Source: Corinectria fuckeliana
Taxonomy: Eukaryota; Ascomycota; Sordariomycetes; Hypocreales; Nectriaceae
NCBI GenBank assembly: GCA_019137255.1
Contig: WPDH01000074.1
Coordinates: 372,001-436,000 of the forward strand
DNA: 64,000 bases
Direction of reading: 5' to 3'
The number at the start of each line of letters is the position of its first letter. Within the stretch, counting starts at the first letter, position 1. The notes below the pieces were generated by a model. It was not told the DNA's origin. It made no database searches and saw only the letters and a list, made by a program, of their open reading frames with translations. A program made the position numbers and the translations under genes. Below are positions 58,601 through 64,000 of this stretch, in pieces.

Positions 58601-58846
58601 GGACAGCAGCGTCAATCGTATAACTCGTTCGGAGGCCCACAGCCGCAGCAGCAGCATACCCCGGCGGGCTATGTACCGCCCGGGTTCGTGCCGCCGCCGC
58701 CGCCTCCGGGGCCGCCTCCGCTGGGCCCGCAACAGACAATCCACTACGGCAACCAGGAGTTTGACCCGAACAGTGGCCATCCGCAGAGTGCACAGCAGCA
58801 ACAGCAGCCCCACGACCCATGGGCTGGACTGAATGCATGGAAATAA
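55646..58846 (+). CDS. BRO1-domain ESCRT-associated protein (Bro1/Vps31)
   Basis: Endosomal protein that binds ESCRT-III (Snf7) and recruits the Doa4 deubiquitinase during multivesicular body sorting. Exons are 55646-55923, 56004-56433, 56519-57667 and 57731-58846; the introns of 80, 85 and 63 bp give 990 residues. The BRO1 domain covers about residues 5-390, starting ISVPLKATNEIDWVAPLKAY and including YSLAFEKASIIFNISAVLS. A coiled-coil V domain follows to about 770. The last 200 residues are a Pro/Gln-rich tail with repeated PPPNQTSFG and poly-Pro blocks and a terminal WAGLNAWK. The start peptide and the long Pro-rich tail favour Bro1 over the pH-signalling paralogue Rim20/PalA. The family's usual tail length varies widely. 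Confidence 0.92.
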
Positions 58847-60010
58847 CCGGGAATGACGAGGATGTCTGAGGATGGGACGGAGGAGATGTCCCGATACTCC
58901 GAGCCGGGCGTATTGGGTGGACGTAGCTGGAGCTGGAGGCCGACGTGGGGCCCCAGAGATATCCCTACCTAGGGATCCGTCATTGTCCGCAGCGCCCGGT
59001 ACCTGCTCCGAGACGGCCAATCCATATCACTTCGGGATGGACGCTGGCTTCGGTAAGAGGTTGAAGGAGCGGAGGGCTAAATACATGGGGGTTGGGGGTC
59101 CGGGATTGAAGTCTAGCTTTCGTGGGCGGAGGATACAGCGATCTAGAAGGGATCCTGTTATCAGGAGTACATAGAGAGGAACAGTAACTCACGTTGATTC
59201 AACGCAACGGCGACCTGCATGTGTGCAAGTGTGTCTGGTGAAAGAGGATGAAGAGCTGTGAGTAGAGATTGCTTAGAGTTGTGTCCCGAGACTGGGAGAA
59301 TGTCGCTCGGTGACCTTCGCCATCATTTACACCGAGGTCTCCATCGGGTAAATTGGCCGACGACTGGGCTTCGGGGCCTGCGAACAGCGCCGCAGCGCAG
59401 AGCGCCACACAGCACGTAGCCGCTGTACCCCGCACCCCATTGACCCGACCGCCCGAGCAGCGCTGTGGCCTAGATATGCGCTGGAGCGGTTGGGGAGGAG
59501 TGCTAGCGGCAGTGGGCCCGGGTACCCATGGGACCTTCTAATCCGTGCGATGCCACAGGCTGTTGGCCCGTTGGGGGGGCGGTGTTGTTGTGTGGGGAAA
59601 TACTTAGAGCGTGGTCGTGCTCCTTCCCGCAAGTTCACCGAGGGAGGTGTCCCTGCCCGTTCTTGCGCCATTGAAGTGCGGTGGCCCATCTCCGGATTCC
59701 TTCCCCGGCGGCCGCAGCTCGGCTCTTTCTTCCCCTTCTTTCTGTTTCCTTTAAACCACAAACTTGCTTTTCTCTGTTGTAAGCTTGGTGTTTTCTAGCA
59801 TTAAATCCCTACGTCTTATCATCTTCATATCGGGGTAGTTATTCCAGTGTCCCTTGTACACGTTTTGCGCCTTTGCTTGTATACATCGAAGCAACCGAGT
59901 TTCGTCATCATTTTGGTTGGCATCCGGTCTCGGGCCAAAGGCACGTACACACACACACCAACCGACCGCATCACCACCATATATCGTCACTCTATTCAGC
60001 TTTCGCCACA
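58847..60010. other. Intergenic between tandem BRO1 and flavocytochrome b2 genes
   Basis: 1.16 kb holding the BRO1 3' region and the promoter and leader of the downstream gene. A CA repeat lies near 59947-59958. No gene is recognised. Confidence 0.5.
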
Positions 60011-61781
60011 ATGGTGTTGAAGGGAACCGAGGTCGCCGAGCACAACAATGCCAAGTCGTGTTGGGTCATTGTTCATGTAAGGAATCTCTCTGGCTACCTA
60101 CTACCGCCCGCAGAACTGACCCATTGCAACAGGGCAAGGCGTATGATGTAACCGAGTTTCTTCCAGGTTTGTTGTCCCTCAACGCATCCATCGGAGACCC
60201 TGGCTCTCCTATGAGTTGGGGTGAGAGACGAGACATGGGAGAGGAACGACGACTGACTTGGGGCTTTCCTTGGCGCAACAGAACATCCCGGAGGCCAAAA
60301 GATCATCCTCAGATATGCCGTACTGCTCCTCTAAACTCCCAGTAACTCGTACCGCAACTGACTCCGAAGTAGGGCAAGGACGCTACCGAAGAGTTCGACC
60401 CCATCCACCCGCCCGACACGCTCGACAAGTATCTCGATGCGTCGAAGCATATGGGCCCCGTCGACATGGGAACCGTCGAGCAGGAGGTCAAGGAGGAAGA
60501 CCCGGACGAGGTTGAGCGCCAGGAAGCAATCGCCCAGAAGCCGCTGCTATCACAGTGCTACAACCTGCTCGACTTTGAGGCCGTTGCGCGCCGCGTGATG
60601 AAGAAGGGTGCTTGGGGATACTACTCGAGTGCCGCAGACGACGAGATTGTATGCGACTTGTGTCTTTACTCTGTGATACACGCCGAAGTGCAAAAGCTGA
60701 CTTCGCTACTCAGACCTTGCGAGAGAACCACGGCGCCTTCCACCGCATCTGGTTCCGCCCCAAGATCCTCGTCAACGTTGAAAAAATCGACCTGTCCACC
60801 ACCATGCTCGGCGCAAAGACGTCCATCCCCGTCTACGTCACCGCCACTGCCCTGGGCAAGCTGGGTCACCCCGAGGGCGAAGTCGTCCTCACCCGCGCCT
60901 CGGCAAAGCACGGCGTCATTCAGATGATCCCCACGCTTGCGTCCTGCTCCTTGGACGAGATCATCGACGCCAAGTCCGGCGACCAGATCCAGTGGCTGCA
61001 GCTCTACGTCAACAAGGACCGCGAAATCACAAAGAAGATCGTCCAGCACGCCGAGAAGCGCGGCTGCAAGGGCCTCTTCATCACCGTCGACGCGCCCCAG
61101 CTGGGCCGCCGCGAAAAGGACATGCGCAGCAAGTTCACCGACCCTGGCAGCAATGTCCAGGAGGGCGAGGAGACGGACAACAGCCAGGGCGCCGCCCGCG
61201 CCATCTCGAGCTTCATCGACCCGGCGCTCTGCTGGGCCGACATCCCCTGGTTCCAGAGCATCACCAGCATGCCCATCATCGTCAAGGGCGTCCAGCGCGT
61301 CGAGGACGTCCTCCTGGCCGTCGAGCACGGTTGCCAGGGCGTTGTGCTGTCTAATCACGGCGGCCGCCAGCTCGATTTTGCCCGGTCCGGCGTCGAGGTC
61401 CTCGCCGAGACCATGCCCGTGCTGCGCGAGCGCGGCCTCCAGGACAAGATCGAGGTGTACATCGACGGCGGCATCCGCCGTGGCACCGACGTCCTCAAGG
61501 CCCTCTGCCTCGGCGCCCGCGGCGTCGGCATCGGCCGGCCGCTCCTGTACGCCATGAGCGCGTACGGCCAGCCGGGAGTTGAGCGTGCGTTCCAGCTCCT
61601 CAAGGACGAGCTGGAGATGAACATGCGCCTCATCGGCTGCAATCGCATTGAGGACCTGCATCCGGGTCTGCTCGACACCCGCAGCTTGTTCAACCACTCC
61701 GCCTACCATGCTGATAACTTGTCGAGCACCGTCTACGACCCGCTGGCCGTGCCGTCACAGAGACCCAAGGCGAAGCTGTAA
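60011..61781 (+). CDS. Flavocytochrome b2-type L-lactate dehydrogenase (cytochrome b5 + FMN domains)
   Basis: Oxidises L-lactate (or a related 2-hydroxy acid) to the keto acid, passing electrons from FMN to heme. Exons are 60011-60076, 60133-60166, 60282-60319, 60373-60648 and 60714-61781; the introns are 56, 115, 53 and 65 bp and the product is 493 residues. The N-terminal cytochrome b5 domain has axial His35 (HPGG) and His58 (IHPPD), spaced as in yeast cytochrome b2. The FMN-binding barrel follows, with GAWGYYSSAADDE (catalytic Tyr region), QLYVNKDR, VDAPQLGRREKDMR and active-site His353 in SNHGGRQLD. Unlike yeast Cyb2 there is no mitochondrial presequence: the protein begins directly with the b5 fold. 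It is therefore expected in the cytosol, and lactate specificity is not certain within this family. It converges with CTF18, 258 bp apart. Confidence 0.92.
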
Positions 61782-62039
61782 ATGGGGTGGCGAGAAAGTG
61801 AACTGACGGCGTGTCCGGGTAGACGCTTATATATACGGTTGCTCTGTGTGGGTATAGATGTATGAACAATTTGGTCTAGAAGAGAATCTTTACAACTTGG
61901 AAATTTTGACAGCTTGAGCATTTTGCACACTCCTGCTATGTAGCAATCGTCATAATATCGTTCATTTGTCTAATCTTACGTACCCGCACTACGCTATGCA
62001 ATATCCCATGACAAATAACCCCCTAACAGAAGATAATAT

Positions 62040-64000
62040 TCATAGCTTGAGAAGGAACTCCTCCAACAACATTGGTTTCTTCACCGCATTATTCAACCCT
62101 TCATGATACGTCACCCACACCTTGCGCTCCTTCGCCTCCTGCACCGCCCGCCGCTCCTCGCTGTTTTCCAGCTCCGTCAGCACGCGGACCTCAATAACGC
62201 GCCCGAAAAAGTCCCGCTTGACGAGCGTCGCCTGCTTGGCCGCTTCGGCAACGGCCAGGGCCTTATTTTTGGCGGCCTTCTCCTTGCTGTCGAAGGCGGC
62301 GTCGTCGTGGCCGAAAGGGTTGCCCGCCTTGAAGCGCGCTTGCCGGGTGAGCGCCAAGCGCGCGGCGACGGTGAGCTTGAGTTCCTGGTCTAGGACTTGG
62401 CGGACGGCGTAGCGTGTGGGGGCCTGGGAGGCGAGCAGGATGTTGGCGGCTGTCTCGAAGGTGGCGAGGGCGTCGAGGTCGCTGGGGTGCGCCGTTAGTT
62501 TATAGGGATATCTTGGTGTGGAGAGAGCCACGGACGGGAGGTTACTTACGGATCCATGCGGTAGACGTATTCCGCCCCGCGATTCACCGGCGAGTCGCTC
62601 TCGATCTTGCCCTTCTCCAGCGCGATGCCCACCTCGTCGAGCACCTGTGACGCGCGCTTGACCATGGCGCGCTCGCCCTCCTTGCGCACGCTGGCCGTGG
62701 ACCCCTGGCTGCCGCCCACGACGACGGGCTTAACGTCGGGCGAGACGAGGCGCATCAGGTACGGCAGAAACTCGGCCGACACGTCCTCGACGCTGCGGAA
62801 CAGCCGCAGCAGGGTTGGCGGCAGCTGGTTCTGCAGGATCTGCAGCTGCGCGCGGTTCTGCCGCTCCGCCTCGAACGCCTGGTAGTCGGCGCGCGGGCCG
62901 GAGAAGGGCAGCGGCGGCTCGGCGTCGTCTCCGGCGTCGCCGCCCCAGCGCCGCTCGTAGCCCGTGTTCGTGTTGGCGACGTGGCGTCTTGGGGAGGCGA
63001 AGAGGTGGTGGCATGCGAGGACCGGCTGGCTGAGGTACGGGGCGAGCTCCCACTCCTGACTGGAGTATAGCCGTGACTGGCATGTGTCGTGGAAGTGTAG
63101 CCAGTCGTAGGCCTGGTTGGGCTTGCTGAGGAATAGGTCGTCGTTGTAGTCGCGGTTCGGGTACTCGGTGAACACTTCAGTCATGATGTGGCTGATCTCA
63201 CCGCTCGTGTCGATCATGTGCCGTAGGCGCTCCATGGCGTACTTCTTCTGATACTCGCCGAAACCCAGCTCCGCCTGGGGCTGCTCATGCTGCGTCTTTG
63301 ATTCGGTCAGATCAAGCGCCTGCTTGGGGAAGCCACCGCCCTCCTGAAAGAGCCGAGACACGATGTCCCTGACACCGCCGCGACCTAGGCCGCGGCCGCC
63401 GCCACCGCCCTTGGCGAGGTCGTTGAGCACGTTGCGCTCAATCCATTGTCTGGTGAGGCGGCCGGCGCCGTCGACGGGCGTTGATCGGAAGCGGCCAGCC
63501 ACCCACTCACCAACGACCATTACTCCCCGGAGATCGCCTTCAACATTGCTCTCGGCTCCTCTCTTCGCGTCGATGCCGCTGGACATGCCCCATGCTGCCT
63601 CGCAGAGTTTCCGCGCGGCGTCCTTGTCGCAAGGAATGCCCTCCTTCTCAAACACGTTCTTCAATCGGCCCACCACTGCCTCGATGGAGGGCTTGCCGAC
63701 ATGAATAACCTCCGCGAGATTAGACTGTCTGAGTGGACGCAAAGACGGAGCGTACACATCATTGCAGATGAGAATGAGCGGACGCATCAACCGGAAGTCG
63801 TCACCTTTCTTCTTGTTGCGGCCCTGGTGTCCTGATGTAGCCCCCGAAGCATTCTTTTGGTCGAGGAGTACCAGGTCTATCAGAGCCTTGACGAAACCAC
63901 CTTCGCCCGACGCTCCAGACCCAGCAACCACTCCGTCGACTTCATCAACGATGACGCATGCCGGCTTGGCGACCTTTTGCGGACCGTCGCCAACTTTGCG
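62040..64000 (-). CDS. CTF18, alternative clamp-loader large subunit (partial, 5' part beyond the window)
   Basis: Large subunit of the Ctf18-RFC complex, which loads or unloads PCNA in replication and sister-chromatid cohesion. Only the 3' part is present: 64000-62550 (still open at the edge) and 62481-62040, joined across a 68-bp intron. The visible part begins in the AAA+ ATPase domain, with Walker B CVIVDEVDG at the very edge and sensor 1 RPLILICNDVYAPSLRPLRQ. The helical RFC lid follows, then a long C-terminal region including GEISHIMTEVFTEYPNRDYN and CHHLFASPRRH, as in Ctf18 proteins and unlike Rfc1, Elg1 or Rad24. The last exon is basic and Ala/Lys-rich and ends FLLKL, a region that in the family contacts Dcc1-Ctf8. 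Walker A and the N terminus lie outside the window. Confidence 0.9.

Noticed and set aside
60666..61709. 347-codon minus-strand frame opposite the flavocytochrome b2 gene
   Set aside because: Ala/Asp/Leu-rich shadow produced by third-position C/G bias of the real gene.

Overview
The window is nuclear DNA of a filamentous ascomycete, most likely a Sordariomycete and perhaps Hypocreales. The proteins are full-length fungal types. Introns are short (about 47-115 bp) and almost all GT-AG, often with a CTAAC-like branch site. Leaders are pyrimidine-rich, and genes lie singly on both strands with no operon-like packing. The species call is inference from overall character, not from a marker. I recognise thirteen protein-coding genes, one of them cut by the right edge. 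No tRNA, rRNA, CRISPR array or intact transposon was seen.

Layout. 1-5.9 kb: no recognisable gene; possibly decayed sequence. 5.9-10.7 kb: class IV chitin synthase with a long pyrimidine-rich leader and a probable 5'UTR intron. 11.6-14.7 kb (minus): polo-like kinase Cdc5. 16.1-16.8 kb: OPA3-like mitochondrial protein. 17.3-19.1 kb (minus): F-box protein. 19.1-23.0 kb: repeats and a poly-G tract containing two Ns. 23.1-23.6 kb: four-helix DUF7727-type membrane protein. 25.7-27.1 kb (minus): secreted GH28 pectinase, followed by a possible gene relic. 30.3-33.8 kb: self-sufficient P450:reductase fusion (CYP505). 34.5-37.3 kb (minus): AspRS-DUF2156 fusion (ErdS type). 39.6-40.9 kb: HSL-type alpha/beta hydrolase (ErdH candidate). 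43.4-44.2 kb (minus): glycolipid transfer protein HET-C2. 45.9-48.6 kb: phospholipase D. 48.6-55.6 kb: gene-poor stretch with a diverged direct repeat. 55.6-58.8 kb: BRO1. 60.0-61.8 kb: flavocytochrome b2-type L-lactate dehydrogenase. 62.0-64.0 kb (minus): 3' part of CTF18.

The most interesting item is the divergent pair at 34.5-40.9 kb. An aspartyl-tRNA synthetase is fused to a DUF2156 aminoacyl-tRNA transferase domain, and a GFSAG/HGGGW hydrolase is its nearest recognised neighbour. This matches the described fungal sterol-aspartylation system: ErdS makes ergosteryl-3beta-O-L-aspartate using Asp-tRNA, and ErdH removes the aspartate. So it is known in outline, but it rests here on sequence alone. 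Around it lie other genes acting on lipids or membranes (CYP505 fatty-acid hydroxylase, glycolipid transfer protein, phospholipase D). Whether these are linked by function or only by chance is not shown by the sequence.

Exon boundaries were set by hand from reading-frame continuity and splice consensus. Gene ends are start to stop codon; UTRs are mostly not delimited.
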